Shown: piece after piece, positions 9,652-20,600 of the stretch
Layout of the letters: every line of letters starts with the position of its first letter
Numbering within the stretch: the stretch's first letter is position 1
Source of the DNA: Spirochaetota bacterium
Lineage (GTDB): Bacteria > Spirochaetota > UBA4802 > JAFGDQ01
NCBI GenBank assembly: GCA_034190085.1
Contig: JAXHTS010000063.1
Location: 1 to 53,847, forward strand
Direction: 5' to 3'
DNA: 53,847 nt
Position numbers and translations under genes: made by a program
The notes under the pieces: generated by a model
What the model was told of the DNA's origin: nothing
Seen by the model: the letters and a program-made list of their open reading frames with translations, nothing else
Database searches by the model: none

Positions 9652-11151
9652 TTATTCAATGTAGAACCAATTAGTCGAATTAGAAGCGTCATGCTCCACC
9701 CTTCCATCCCTGCCGATGGGTTCCTCACGAGTCATCTGTTCAATCATTCCTTCTTCTGGTTTTACCCTTGCCAGAAATCTGTTATCCTCCTTATCCCTGC
9801 ACACAACAATTGAGTAATCGATCTGGCTATATCTATTATATACTATAGTGTAGGACTCTATTGTGCCTTTCCCTGTTGCGCTTGTCACAACATTAACCCT
9901 GGGATATTCTTTGACTTTGTGAGGGATTTCCAGCGGCTTCCATGGAGTCTTTCCTGGACTTGCGCTATAGATGCCAACTGAATGTTTACTGATGAACCAA
10001 CTCAAGGCCTGAACCATACCATAGGAAGCAGGATTAGCGCGCAATAAGCTCACAATATGACAAATAGCATGCAAAGAATAATTGTTACCCGGCCCCCCGA
10101 AAAAGGACATCCCTCCTGTAACAGTAAGGGATCGGGGATCATTATATGAGATATTCAGCATCTTCCTAGCTATACGTGGAGCGCATGGGAAACAACTATA
10201 TAGATCTAGATACTCTATTTCATCCAATGAAATAGAGAGTTGATTCAGGGCCATGTTCACAGCATCGGCTACTGAAGGGCTAGCCCATAATGCTGGCCTC
10301 TCTGAGACCAACCAAACGTCTTCCGCATTTCCACATCCCCGAAGGAATATCACTTTACCTTTGGGGATGCCCATTGCCTCTGCTCTCGCAAGATTAGTCA
10401 TTATCAATGCAGCGGCCTGATTCACCGTCATATTAGAACACATTGACTTGGTGTATGGGAAGACAACCATCCTGTTTTTATCCGTTACAGTAGCTATTTC
10501 ATCTTCTGTTTTAGATTCTTGAAACCAAGCATAGGGATTGCGGGAGGCTATCTGCGAAAATTGTGAGCAAAATGATGCAATTTCTCTTGAGTGATCAAAA
10601 ATGGATTTTCCATTATGTGCTCGCAGGGCATTTTCGAATATAGAATATGATAGTAAAGGAGACATCAATCCGTAAAATATCTCCAAATCAGAAACAGGTT
10701 TTCTGACATCACCAATATATAGTGATCCTGCAGCTTTGTCATCCTCTACAAAAAAAGATGAAGCGCTATCCCCCGTCTGTATTTTTTCATGAGAATAGAA
10801 TGCCTCTGCTCCACAGATCAACACCAATTCAGACTTTCCTGAAAAAATCCTTTCCGCTGCTCTATTAACAAACCATTGAGGCGCACAGGCTCCTATCCAA
10901 CTATATCCGGTGTCACTTGGTTGTATTCCTAAAAGCTCTGATAATTCTTGCGCCGGTTTACTCATTACCTTGGATATACAATTAACTATATATAGAGTAT
11001 CGACCTTTCTTAGATTGTCTAGCCTAGCATCCTCAGCAGCTTTTCGGCACACTTCCTCCATCATCTTTATTGGATCTAGTTGAATCTGTGTCTTCTCCCG
11101 ATGGACCAGTTGCCCAATACCTACAAGCACGGGTATCCTGTTTTTATCCAT
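9652..11151 (-). CDS. Thiolase-like protein (SCP2-thiolase/TLP1 type)
   Basis: The 499-residue product has a thiolase fold (about 5-400) with an extra C-terminal domain (about 415-499), the layout described for thiolase-like protein type 1. Cys89, in WIGACAPQW, sits where biosynthetic thiolases have their nucleophile, but the surrounding motif is not the usual CSSG. A GGMSFFGGPGNNYSLH segment near 350 corresponds to the His/Asn active-site loop. The CxG motif supplying the second catalytic Cys of classical thiolases is not evident. Expected chemistry is condensation or thiolysis of acyl-CoA, but activity of this subgroup is uncertain. AGGGGA lies just before the ATG. The gene stands alone, with the biotinyl carrier downstream. 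Confidence 0.75.
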   Translation of the reverse strand: MDKNRIPVLVGIGQLVHREKTQIQLDPIKMMEEVCRKAAEDARLDNLRKVDTLYIVNCISKVMSKPAQELSELLGIQPSDTGYSWIGACAPQWFVNRAAERIFSGKSELVLICGAEAFYSHEKIQTGDSASSFFVEDDKAAGSLYIGDVRKPVSDLEIFYGLMSPLLSYSIFENALRAHNGKSIFDHSREIASFCSQFSQIASRNPYAWFQESKTEDEIATVTDKNRMVVFPYTKSMCSNMTVNQAAALIMTNLARAEAMGIPKGKVIFLRGCGNAEDVWLVSERPALWASPSVADAVNMALNQLSISLDEIEYLDLYSCFPCAPRIARKMLNISYNDPRSLTVTGGMSFFGGPGNNYSLHAICHIVSLLRANPASYGMVQALSWFISKHSVGIYSASPGKTPWKPLEIPHKVKEYPRVNVVTSATGKGTIESYTIVYNRYSQIDYSIVVCRDKEDNRFLARVKPEEGMIEQMTREEPIGRDGRVEHDASNSTNWFYIE

Positions 11152-11576
11152 GTTCCCCTATTTTTTATTATATTAGACTTAATGAATTAATAGATCTAAT
11201 CTCTGATCAATTATTAATTAAGGAAAAAATTCCGCTGTCAAGATAAAAATTTAATGAATTTTTGAGCATTTAAGGTAATTAGTCTACAACAGATAAAAGA
11301 GAGTTTCGTCTATCATAAACAAGGTGTAATCATTCCCTCATGTTTTATTACATATTTTGCGCCAATTCTCATATATCCTTATGTATTTTACATGAATGCA
11401 ATTATAATAATTATATAATTTGTAAAACAATATAAACATGTAATCATTTTTTATTTTAAATAATTATAAAAATTAACAAAATGTATATTAATGTTCTTTA
11501 AAATAAAAAAATTGCTATTTTTATTCAAAGAGTGTATTATCTAAACTCAAGATAAATACTAATAGAAGATATTAAC
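11152..11576. other. AT-rich divergent intergenic region
   Basis: These 425 bases separate the divergent thiolase-like and hybrid kinase genes. The region is extremely AT-rich, with several TATAAT-like hexamers, for example near 11410-11420. I see no small gene, tRNA or convincing hairpin. Confidence 0.6.
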
Positions 11577-13475
11577 ATGTGTAATAATAACTTAAAAACC
11601 ATTAATGTCCTACTCATAAAGGGAAACGGTAAAGCGTCCGAAATAATAAAGGATATGCTTATTAAGCAGCAAGATATTCATTTCAATATTGAATACTATA
11701 GCAGTTTCATTTCGGAGACTGAAATAATACTATTAAATAATATTGATGTAGTACTACTTGACCTCTCAATTATCAATATACAAGGGGATATAATAAAAAA
11801 AATAAATGCTCGATTACCGCTTTTACCAATAATAACATTTGGAAATGATGATGTTTACTCTAAAATAAAATCCACACATAATATGATTTCAGATAATTTA
11901 ACTATAGATGATATTCATAGCAGACTAGCAATACATTCAATAAGATATAATATTAAGATTTCTAAGATAAAAAAGGAACTTGAGGAAAGCGATGATCGCT
12001 TCCTTAAACTATCCGATTCGATACAGGACGGAATTATCATTATCAATGATGAAGGGAATATTACATATTGGAATCCAGCAGCTACTAAAATCTTTGGTTA
12101 TACAAAGGAAGAGGTAATCGGAGAAGATCTGCATATCCTACTTGCTCATAATAGGTTTCATAACGATTACATCAAAGGATTTAATGTATTTAAAAATACA
12201 GGGAAGGGCTATGCAATAGCAAAGATACTTGAGTTATCAGCGATTAGAAAAGATCAAACAGAATTCCCAATTGAGTTGTCCGTATCAGCAGTCCTTTTGA
12301 ACGACAGATGGAATGCTATAGGTATCGTAAGGGATATAACTGAACGAAAACGCATAGAGGAATCACTGAAAAATAGTGAAAAACGATTTCGATCGTTGAT
12401 CGAGGACGGAACAGATGTTATTGCCATTGTAAATAAAGATGGATATATTACTTATGAAAGCCCTACAGCTAAGCAGGTTATGGGGTACAATCCAGAAGAT
12501 CTAATAAACACTCATTTTCTGAATCGAATTCATCCGGATGATAAAAGGGATGCTATAAAGGCCTATGAAGAAATATTATTGAATCCTAAGAAACCTATTA
12601 AGATTGAATTTAGATCTAAGCACAAAGATGGATCATGGCGAATAATTGAACTTATCTGTAAAAACCTATTAGATGATCCTGCTGTATCTGGTATTGTTGC
12701 CAATTTTAGAGATATTACGGAAAGAAGACAGATAGAGGCGATAAAAAGTGCTAAAGATGCGGCTGAAAGCGCTAATATGGCAAAGACGAAATTCTTAGCT
12801 AATATAAGCCATGAGCTCAAAACCCCTTTAAATTCAATAATTGGATTCAGCCAATTCCTGAGGATGCAGCAGATAGGTAAGCTAAATGAAACACAACTAG
12901 ATTATGTAAACACTATTCATAATAATGGAAAGCATCTTCTGGAGATTATGAATGACATTCTAGATATTTCAATAATTGAATCCCAAAAAATACAATTGTG
13001 TATTACTCCTTGTGATATTAAATACATTGTATTAAAATCTGTAACATCAATGGAGTCTTTATTGAATGAAAAGGGGGTAAAACTGATGTTAAATATAGAA
13101 CCAAATATTGGAAAAGTGGAAGTTGATGAAACACGATTAAAACAGATTCTATTGAATCTATTATCCAATGCAATTAAGTTTACTGATTCTGGGAAAAATA
13201 TTGGTATTGGAGTCCATAAAATAGAAGATGGCATAAAAATAACTGTATGGGATGAGGGGAAAGGGATATCCAAGGATAACCTCAATATAATATTTGATCC
13301 CTTTGTGCAAATATACACAAAAGAAGAAGGGAAGACTGGAGGAACAGGTTTAGGTTTATCAATAGTAAAGGAACTTGTTGAGCTTCATGAAGGCAGACTG
13401 GATGTTGAGAGCATAGTTGGATCGGGGAGTCGATTCTCTATAATTTTACCTAAAAAAAGGAATATTCATATTTAG
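11577..13475 (+). CDS. Hybrid sensor histidine kinase (REC-PAS-PAS-HisKA-HATPase)
   Basis: The 632-residue protein begins with a receiver-like domain (about 8-125) with Asp62 in VVLLDLS. Two PAS domains follow (about 140-255 and 265-385), both ending in the usual DITERKR/DITERRQ linker. The kinase core is complete: H-box SHELKTPLN with His412, N-box LLSNAIKF (about 525), G1 DEGKGIS and G2 GGTGLGLSI. No membrane helix is visible, so it should sense a cytoplasmic signal. The N-terminal receiver lacks the usual acidic pair after its first strand (LLIKGNG) and may be unphosphorylated. The next gene, 74 bases on, encodes a receiver/ATPase protein that is the obvious candidate partner. The ribosome site is weak. 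Confidence 0.85.
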   Translation: MCNNNLKTINVLLIKGNGKASEIIKDMLIKQQDIHFNIEYYSSFISETEIILLNNIDVVLLDLSIINIQGDIIKKINARLPLLPIITFGNDDVYSKIKSTHNMISDNLTIDDIHSRLAIHSIRYNIKISKIKKELEESDDRFLKLSDSIQDGIIIINDEGNITYWNPAATKIFGYTKEEVIGEDLHILLAHNRFHNDYIKGFNVFKNTGKGYAIAKILELSAIRKDQTEFPIELSVSAVLLNDRWNAIGIVRDITERKRIEESLKNSEKRFRSLIEDGTDVIAIVNKDGYITYESPTAKQVMGYNPEDLINTHFLNRIHPDDKRDAIKAYEEILLNPKKPIKIEFRSKHKDGSWRIIELICKNLLDDPAVSGIVANFRDITERRQIEAIKSAKDAAESANMAKTKFLANISHELKTPLNSIIGFSQFLRMQQIGKLNETQLDYVNTIHNNGKHLLEIMNDILDISIIESQKIQLCITPCDIKYIVLKSVTSMESLLNEKGVKLMLNIEPNIGKVEVDETRLKQILLNLLSNAIKFTDSGKNIGIGVHKIEDGIKITVWDEGKGISKDNLNIIFDPFVQIYTKEEGKTGGTGLGLSIVKELVELHEGRLDVESIVGSGSRFSIILPKKRNIHI

Positions 13476-13539
13476 AGATGATCTTGTTTATAATTCAACA
13501 ACTTATAATCGCTCAATAATACTGACTGAAATATCTCTT

Positions 13540-13544
13540 GGAGG
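13540..13544 (+). promoter_or_regulatory. Ribosome binding site fixing the start of the receiver/ATPase gene
   Basis: GGAGG followed by AAGGG lies directly before the ATG at 13550. A TTG codon in the same frame at 13538 overlaps this site and is unlikely to be the start. Confidence 0.8.
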
Positions 13545-13549
13545 AAGGG

Positions 13550-14788
13550 ATGACTTACAAAAGAATTTTAATTGCCGAAGATAGCCCAAGTGTTGGTAAA
13601 TTAATTTGTGATGTGTTAATGGCAAATGGATATCAAGTTACTTTAGCGACCAATGGGAGAGACGCTTTGAATCACTTTGCAACAGAACCTTTCCCTGTAG
13701 TAATAACCGACATAGAGATGCCCATAATGGATGGCAATGAATTCATTGATCATCTCAAATGCATTGATGAATCCACTTCTATTATTGTAGAAACAGTGCA
13801 TAAGGAAATCTCTATGATTATTGAAACAATGCGAAAGGGAGTGTATGACTACCTTGTCAAACCTTTTGATATAGAGGATCTACTACTAAAAATAGAAAGA
13901 GCATTTGAAGTAGCTGAGCTGAAAATGATGAAAAAGACCTTGGAGAAGGAAAGAATGATAAGATGTGACAGTCAACTGGAATGGTATAAATGGCAAGACT
14001 CTGTAAAGGATCGATCAACATATGATAAAAACAAATCGCTGTTTAAGAATCTTCTAACAAGCATGAATCAAGGAGCGGGTTTTGGATCGTTAGTAACGCT
14101 AATTAATCTTATTTCAACAAACTCAAAGGAAGAGAACGGACACTATATAATCGAATCTGATTTGTTTAATATAGTAAAAGAAAATGCCAAAATGACCGAA
14201 AAGGCATTAAAAGCCTTTTCGGATATTGAACACATTGAAAAAAATGAATTAGATTTTCATAGAATTTCATGTGATGGGATATATAATGAAATTGTTGAAA
14301 TAAAAAACGGATTAAACGTTTATACTACAAGTAAAAATCAATGGTTTCTATTAAGCGATAGAAAAATATTCTTTTCAGAAAAATATGTAGAAATAAACAT
14401 GGAATATTTTCGGAAAGCTATAAACGAGATCATAATTAACGCTCTTAAGTATTCAAGACCTAATTCAGCTGTTACTATTATATTTGATTGTATCAATAAA
14501 GAATTAAATATCTCTGTTGTTAATGATCCAATACCAGATGATGAAGGCAGGGTTGGCATTCCTTTGGGTTATGAAAATATAATATTTGAACCATTTTTTC
14601 GAATGACAAAAACAGTACAGGAGGAATACACAACTCTCGATTATGGTTTAGGCCTAACCCTAGTGGATAAAATTATCAATAAACATAATGGCAAAATCTC
14701 AGCAACAAATATAGTAGATCATTCGATCATTTCGAATAAACCGACAAATAAAGTGACTTTCAATATTAGTATACCCTGTAATCCTTAA
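13550..14788 (+). CDS. Response regulator with C-terminal histidine-kinase-like ATPase domain
   Basis: From the ATG at 13550 the product has 412 residues. Residues about 4-120 are a good receiver: acidic pair Glu10-Asp11, phospho-acceptor Asp54 in ITDIEMP, and Lys104-Pro105. A helical linker follows (about 120-165). The last 250 residues resemble a kinase core: an N-box-like INEIIINALKYS and a G2-like DYGLGLTLVDKI are present. The H-box position reads GAGFGSLVTLINL with no phosphorylatable His, and the G1 box is degraded (NDPIPDD). The protein may therefore bind ATP or a partner kinase but should not autophosphorylate. It follows the hybrid kinase gene by 74 bases and probably works with it. 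It ends 14 bases from the convergent mutS2 stop. Confidence 0.78.
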   Translation: MTYKRILIAEDSPSVGKLICDVLMANGYQVTLATNGRDALNHFATEPFPVVITDIEMPIMDGNEFIDHLKCIDESTSIIVETVHKEISMIIETMRKGVYDYLVKPFDIEDLLLKIERAFEVAELKMMKKTLEKERMIRCDSQLEWYKWQDSVKDRSTYDKNKSLFKNLLTSMNQGAGFGSLVTLINLISTNSKEENGHYIIESDLFNIVKENAKMTEKALKAFSDIEHIEKNELDFHRISCDGIYNEIVEIKNGLNVYTTSKNQWFLLSDRKIFFSEKYVEINMEYFRKAINEIIINALKYSRPNSAVTIIFDCINKELNISVVNDPIPDDEGRVGIPLGYENIIFEPFFRMTKTVQEEYTTLDYGLGLTLVDKIINKHNGKISATNIVDHSIISNKPTNKVTFNISIPCNP

Positions 14789-14802
14789 TATAATTATCAT
14801 TA

Positions 14803-17220
14803 TTAATCCCTCAATAACACGATGGATACACCATCGCCACCCTCGCCATATTCGCCAGGACGGAAATCCCTAACATATGGGGAGAATTTCAGACTACTTC
14901 GAACAGCCTTCTTCAAGGCGCCTGTGCCGTGGCCATGAATCACAATAGCAGCGCTGATTCCATTTCTAATCATTCTGTCAAAATCTTGTTCAATTCGAAA
15001 GAGTGCGTCATTCACCTTCAATCCCCTGAGATCAATTGTATTATAACTTGTTTGAACTGTCTGAGGGATTCTGCTCTTTATTTTTATTATGCCTTCTTTT
15101 TCAATTTTTTTAGCCGCCTTTAATCTTTCCTTATCCCCTTGTCTTGTTTTGGGAATCAAAAGATCATCAAACTTGTATCTTGTCTTGATTGAATTCCCGA
15201 GTAATAATTGGATACTCATCTCTGAAATATCGATAGATTCTATCCTTCCCTCCCTCTCCAAGGGAACAATAAAAACCGAATCCCCTATTTCAACGATTTT
15301 GGGATCAAAGGGGATATAACTATTAGAAAATCTTTTTTTGCTATCCCTCTTAAGCTTGGTTGATATATCATCATCAATTTTTATTATATCCTGTTGAAGC
15401 TTTCCCAATGCCCTAATATCGCTCTTCTGTAGATCGGTTATCCTATTGGCAATCTCATCCCTGTGCTTTCTTAATTCTTCAAGGAATTCAATTCCTCTCT
15501 CACTTCTAATTTCTTCAATTCTATTTTTAACCTTCGATTGAAAATCAATATATCTGTTCTTTTCTCTAAGTAATTGCTCCTTTAACCCTTCTATCCTCTT
15601 CTGTTCCTCATCCATCATCTCTTTATGTTTCTGTATTGATTCTATTAGAGCTTCGGTTGTTATCTCCCTATCATCGATTAGCTCTCTTGATCTAGAGATA
15701 ATCTTTTCAGACATGCCATAATTCCTGGCAATCTCAATGGCAAAGCTGGATCCAGGTATGCCAATCCTTAGATTAAAGGTGGGATTAAGGGTTTCAGCAT
15801 TAAAAGAGACTGATGCATTGCAAAACCTCCCATCCAGTGAAGCCAAATCCTTCAACTCAGAATAATGAGTTGTTATCACCATCTTGGCCTCAGTATCTAT
15901 CATTGACTCAAGAATAGCTTGCGCTAGAGCTGCGCCCTGTCTCGGATTTGTGCCAACAATAATTTCGTCAATTAGCGCTAGAGTGCTCCTATCAGCCATC
16001 TCTATCATTTCATTAATAATTACAATCTGTCCAGAATATGTAGAGAGGGATTGGGATATACTCTGATCGTCCCCAATGTCCGCAAGAATCTTCGAAAAAA
16101 TTCCTATAACAGAATCAGCGCTTGCAGGGATATGTAGGCCATATATCGTGAGGAGCGCGCATAATCCCACTGTCTTGAGTAAAACCGTCTTGCCTCCAGT
16201 GTTTGCGCCGGAGATAATAAGGCAATTATACCCTTTTCCTATTGAAATATCATTGGCAACAATAGTGTCTGGATTCATTAGGTATAGCAAGGGATGCCTT
16301 GCATCATGAAGGCTAATTATAAAGTCATCTGAAATCTCTGGCTCATTCCCCTTTAAGGAGATGCTGAATTTCGATGCCGCCACCAAAAAGTCAAAATGTG
16401 CCAGTTCATTAAGATTATCTATAATTTCACTAGAAAATCTGCTAACCTCTCTTGATAATATTCTCAATATCCTGTTTATCTCAACCTGGAGTTCCATCTG
16501 CAACACAATGAGTTGATTATTTAAACCTGACACAGCATCAGGTTCAATATAATAAGTAGCCCCGCTAGATGATAGGTCATGCACCCTCCCCTTTACTCTT
16601 CCCTTCATGTTGGCTTTTACGAGGAGCACATATCGGTTATTAATGGTAGTATGTATCTTCTCCTGAAAAATTTTATCCATTGAAGAAGAGTAGATGAGAT
16701 TATGGAGTCTCTTTTCAATTTCCTTTTTGGAATTGAATATTTTTTCTTTTAAATCCTTTAACTCCGGGTACTTCGAAGTACTCAGTTCATTATCATCAGT
16801 AATTGATGGTATCAATACCTCACCCAGTCCTTTGAGATCACTAATAACGCTAAATCTTTCTACAATTGGTATAATAACATCCATATGATTATTAATAAAC
16901 CTTCTTATTCTATTTGAGGAAATAATAAAATTTTTTACTAAAGCCAATTCCTCAATAGAGAGTATTCCACCCTTGCTAGCGATATTGATAATTGATTGAA
17001 TATCTGTAATGCCTGTAAAATCAGGGGCACCCTCTTGGATTACTATCTCCTTAATTCCGGTGATATCCCTTAGCTGATTCCTAGCTGCCTCTGCGGTAAG
17101 CGGTTGGAGTGATGTTACTACTTTTACGCCAATAGGGGTTTGACATCTTTGGAATAGTTCCTTTAATATTTCATTCCACTCAAGGATGTTTAAAACTCTT
17201 TCTGATATGTTGCTTCCCAT
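14803..17220 (-). CDS. mutS2: MutS2 family DNA/ribosome-associated ATPase
   Basis: The 805-residue protein has the MutS2 layout without the mismatch-recognition domain of MutS1. There is a core/lever region (about 1-310), an ABC-type ATPase (about 320-520) with Walker A GANTGGKT at 338-345 (Lys344), a Walker B region ALIDEI and a THYSEL switch, a long charged coiled coil (about 520-640), and a C-terminal Smr nuclease domain (about 720-805) with DLRGL and HGHGTG. MutS2 proteins suppress recombination in some bacteria; in Bacillus the protein (RqcU) splits collided ribosomes. Which applies here cannot be told. A second, free Smr-domain gene lies 46 bases upstream on the same strand, so the two are likely co-transcribed. 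Confidence 0.95.
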   Translation of the reverse strand: MGSNISERVLNILEWNEILKELFQRCQTPIGVKVVTSLQPLTAEAARNQLRDITGIKEIVIQEGAPDFTGITDIQSIINIASKGGILSIEELALVKNFIISSNRIRRFINNHMDVIIPIVERFSVISDLKGLGEVLIPSITDDNELSTSKYPELKDLKEKIFNSKKEIEKRLHNLIYSSSMDKIFQEKIHTTINNRYVLLVKANMKGRVKGRVHDLSSSGATYYIEPDAVSGLNNQLIVLQMELQVEINRILRILSREVSRFSSEIIDNLNELAHFDFLVAASKFSISLKGNEPEISDDFIISLHDARHPLLYLMNPDTIVANDISIGKGYNCLIISGANTGGKTVLLKTVGLCALLTIYGLHIPASADSVIGIFSKILADIGDDQSISQSLSTYSGQIVIINEMIEMADRSTLALIDEIIVGTNPRQGAALAQAILESMIDTEAKMVITTHYSELKDLASLDGRFCNASVSFNAETLNPTFNLRIGIPGSSFAIEIARNYGMSEKIISRSRELIDDREITTEALIESIQKHKEMMDEEQKRIEGLKEQLLREKNRYIDFQSKVKNRIEEIRSERGIEFLEELRKHRDEIANRITDLQKSDIRALGKLQQDIIKIDDDISTKLKRDSKKRFSNSYIPFDPKIVEIGDSVFIVPLEREGRIESIDISEMSIQLLLGNSIKTRYKFDDLLIPKTRQGDKERLKAAKKIEKEGIIKIKSRIPQTVQTSYNTIDLRGLKVNDALFRIEQDFDRMIRNGISAAIVIHGHGTGALKKAVRSSLKFSPYVRDFRPGEYGEGGDGVSIVLLRD

Positions 17221-17266
17221 ATATACAGTTGCAGGGTTATGGTAAAAAACATAAGTATTGTTTACG

Positions 17267-17527
17267 CTACCTCAAAAAGGCAATAGTCGCTCCCCAGTTC
17301 CCTGGTTCATCATGAAATGAAATCACATTATCATTTGACTGAAGAATTCTTATGACAACGCCCTTAATTGCAGATTTTCCCTTCCCATGTGCTATTCTGA
17401 TTCTTTTAATATCCTTTGCTAAAGCCATTTGTATAAACTCTAGGAGTATCCCCTTAACATCTTGGGGATGGAAGGGATGAAGATCAAGCTCATCATCAAG
17501 CTCTATTCTAATAACCTCATCTTCCAT
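17267..17527 (-). CDS. Small stand-alone Smr-domain protein
   Basis: The 86-residue product is one Smr domain. It has DLHPFHPQDV near residues 15-24, the HGKGKSAIKG loop near 47-56, and the ending GNWGATIAFLR. Small Smr proteins are predicted nucleic-acid-binding or nicking proteins related to the MutS2 C-terminus. It sits between the glycogen synthase-phosphorylase gene (96 bases upstream) and mutS2 (46 bases downstream), all on the minus strand. No strong ribosome site is visible before the ATG. The domain assignment is firm; the cellular role is unknown. Confidence 0.85.
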   Translation of the reverse strand: MEDEVIRIELDDELDLHPFHPQDVKGILLEFIQMALAKDIKRIRIAHGKGKSAIKGVVIRILQSNDNVISFHDEPGNWGATIAFLR

Positions 17528-17623
17528 ACTGTTAAATTCTTGTCATTATTAATCTTTATAATCGATAAAAAAATGCCGTCTTCTCTATGTGTTGATATGA
17601 TCCCTCCCATCTTTGATACTGCG

Positions 17624-20600
17624 TTAACCCCAATATACGAGATTGAGATCAATAATATCCTCTATATCTTTATTATAGGGAAGGATCCTTATTCCAAAAT
17701 TATATTTACCAGATTTATCTCCTCGGTATTTGCCAATATATTTAATATGATTATTCTTCTCTTCAAAACATTCCATAGTAATGTATTTAATGTCATCACT
17801 ATTAACCCTTCCATAGTCAGAGTAATTAGAATGTCTTATCATTTTATCCTGAAACACAAGCATCTCGGCCTTTATCTCCTCTTTTGTTACCTTGCCCCTA
17901 TTTATTTCCAGATGCACCGTGATCTCATCATTTATTGTAAGATTATCGCTATAGATGCCATCAATAATAACATCTTCAATTTGAATTGTTGAGAACCTGG
18001 CCTTTATAGATTTTTTCCATATAGTTATTTCTCTTGGTACTGCAAAGTCATTATCAATGAATTCAAAATACCTCTTAGCTGCTGGAATATACATTTTTTC
18101 AACATAATCTCTAACCATTCTATGGGTATTACACTCAGTCATTATTGAGGTAATTGAGTTTTTCATCATCCTTACCCAATTCTCAGGTAAACTTTTGTTA
18201 TTGACTGTATAGTAGTCCATAATAATTTTATTCTCTATAATATCATACAAGGAATCACTATCAATAATATCCTGTGTGTCAACATTATTATACTCCTTTC
18301 TATCTCCAATTATCCATCCATTGGAGCCATCATATAACTCGTCCCACCATCCATCCAGTATGCTCGCATTAAGCACACCATTTATTGCAGCTTTCTGACC
18401 ACTAGTGCCGCTCGCCTCAAAAGGTCTTCTTGGATTATTTAACCAAACATCAACGCCGGAAATCATACTGCGGGCAATCTTCATATCATAATTCTCAATA
18501 AAAATAATTTTTCCTAAGAATTCCTCCTTCTTTGAAATATTTACAATTTCTCTTATCAATCCCTGCCCTTCCTTATCTTCCGGATGCGCCTTTCCAGCAA
18601 ATATAAATTGTATAGGATGATCTTCATCAAGTATTAGCCTTTTAATTCTATCAAAATTTTGTAGAAATAATAGAGCCCTCTTATAGGTTGCAAAGCGCCT
18701 TCCAAATCCTATAGTCAAAGGGGATGGATCAAGATTTGAGAGAAACTTATTAAGAAGATGGGGGCTCTCACCAACCCTTTCCCAATTATCTGTTACTTTT
18801 TTCTTAATCAGTTGAAACAACCTTTTCTTTAGAGTCAAATGGGTTTCCCATAAGACATCATCAGGTATTTTAGAAATTACTTCCCATTTCTCTTTTTTTA
18901 AAAGGTCTTCATTTAGATTTAGAGAGGTATATTTCAAAATGAGTTCTTTCATCTCTTTACTGAGCCATGTTGGCACATGCACTCCATTTGTGATGTGAAT
19001 GATAGGCACTTCATCCAGATGATAACCACTCCATATATCTGACCACATCTTTCTGGATATGTGGCCATGGAGACGGCTAACGCCATTCCTCCTGTATGAA
19101 TTTCTTAAGGCGAGAACAGTCATCTCGTATTGATCTGTCTCCGAATTATGCCTGACGCCCATATCACAGATATCCTTAAAGTTGATGCCATTATTCTGTA
19201 TATATTTTTTCAAATAGGTTTCAAATATTGGTATGTCAAATGACTCATTCCCAGCGGCTACAGGCGTGTGAGTAGTAAATACCGTGCTGGATTTAATGAT
19301 CTCTTTAGCAGTTTCAATATTAATATTATTATTTTTTAATAGGTTGATAAGTCTCGCAATTATCAGGAATGCTGAATGGCCCTCATTTATATGGTAAACG
19401 GAAGGATATATCTTTAACTCATTCTCAAGTAATATTACTCCCCCTACACCCAACAGAATTTCCTGCTCAATTCTCCTCTTTACTCCTCCGCCATAAAGGC
19501 TGCTGGTTATTTCCCTATCAGAAACAGAATTCATCGGAATATCTGTATCCATAAAATATATAGAAACCCTTCCGATTTTTGCCTCCCACACTCTGGCGTA
19601 TAGGATTCTTCCTGGCAAATCAACAGACATCAAAAGCTTTTCACCACTATTTTTGTTAATCTCATTCAAGGGCATTCTAAAAAAATCATTATTTTCATAT
19701 TCAGCTATCTGATCTCCGGTCCTTGTAATCTCCTGTTTGAAATAACCCTTCTTATACAATAATCCTACTCCAATTAACGGCAGGTTCATATCAGAAGCGG
19801 ATTTTATATGATCTCCAGACAATATGCCCAGACCTCCGGAATATAAGGGTAGAGATTCATGAAATCCAAACTCCATTGAAAAATATGCAACCGGTCTATC
19901 ATATGAGATGTATTTAGTATTATTAAAAAAGGAATTAGGATGTGAAAGATATTTATTGAATTCACGAATCACCTTCTCATACAACGACATAAATGGCTTA
20001 TCTGAAATGACATCCTTCAGTCTTTCAGGATCAGTTATCTCACAAAGCGCAACAGGATTGTTTTTCAGTCTTTCAAATAGTTCTGGATTGAGCATAGAGA
20101 ACAGCTCCTGTGCATCGGTATTCCATGACCACCATAGATTATAGGCGAGTTCCCTTAGTTTATCTAGTTCATCTGGGATAGTGGATTTTATAGAAAATTG
20201 TCTAAATCTTGGTCGGGTAGAATGAGATTTTATAAAGAAAAGCTCTATTGCCCTAGCGAGCCATTTTTTATCCTTACCTGAAATCCTCTCGTCCCTATTT
20301 TCAATAGCAACATCATATGCCTTCAGGTAATTTTTAAAAAAAATCTGCCATTCTGCCATTAGGGCTATTTCTCTTGCAGACCTCCTAATTGAATTTATTG
20401 TTACTTCATCTTCACTAATAAATGATTCAATATAGTCCTTTAGCTCATTTACAGAATCATTATAATTTAGGCCAAATCTTTTTATTATTTTAACACCGCT
20501 GCCCTTTAATTTATTTGACATTACCCATTTCCCAAATCCAGCGACATCTGAACTAACAGTTGGTATTGAGTAAGCAACGCTCTCCAATGGAGTATATCCC

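Noticed and set aside
13538-13549. TTG start giving four extra residues on the receiver/ATPase protein
   Set aside because: The codons overlap the Shine-Dalgarno sequence of the ATG at 13550.
17462-17992. Plus-strand open frame of 176 codons
   Set aside because: It overlaps, in antisense, the Smr gene and the end of the synthase-phosphorylase gene, both clearly conserved on the other strand.
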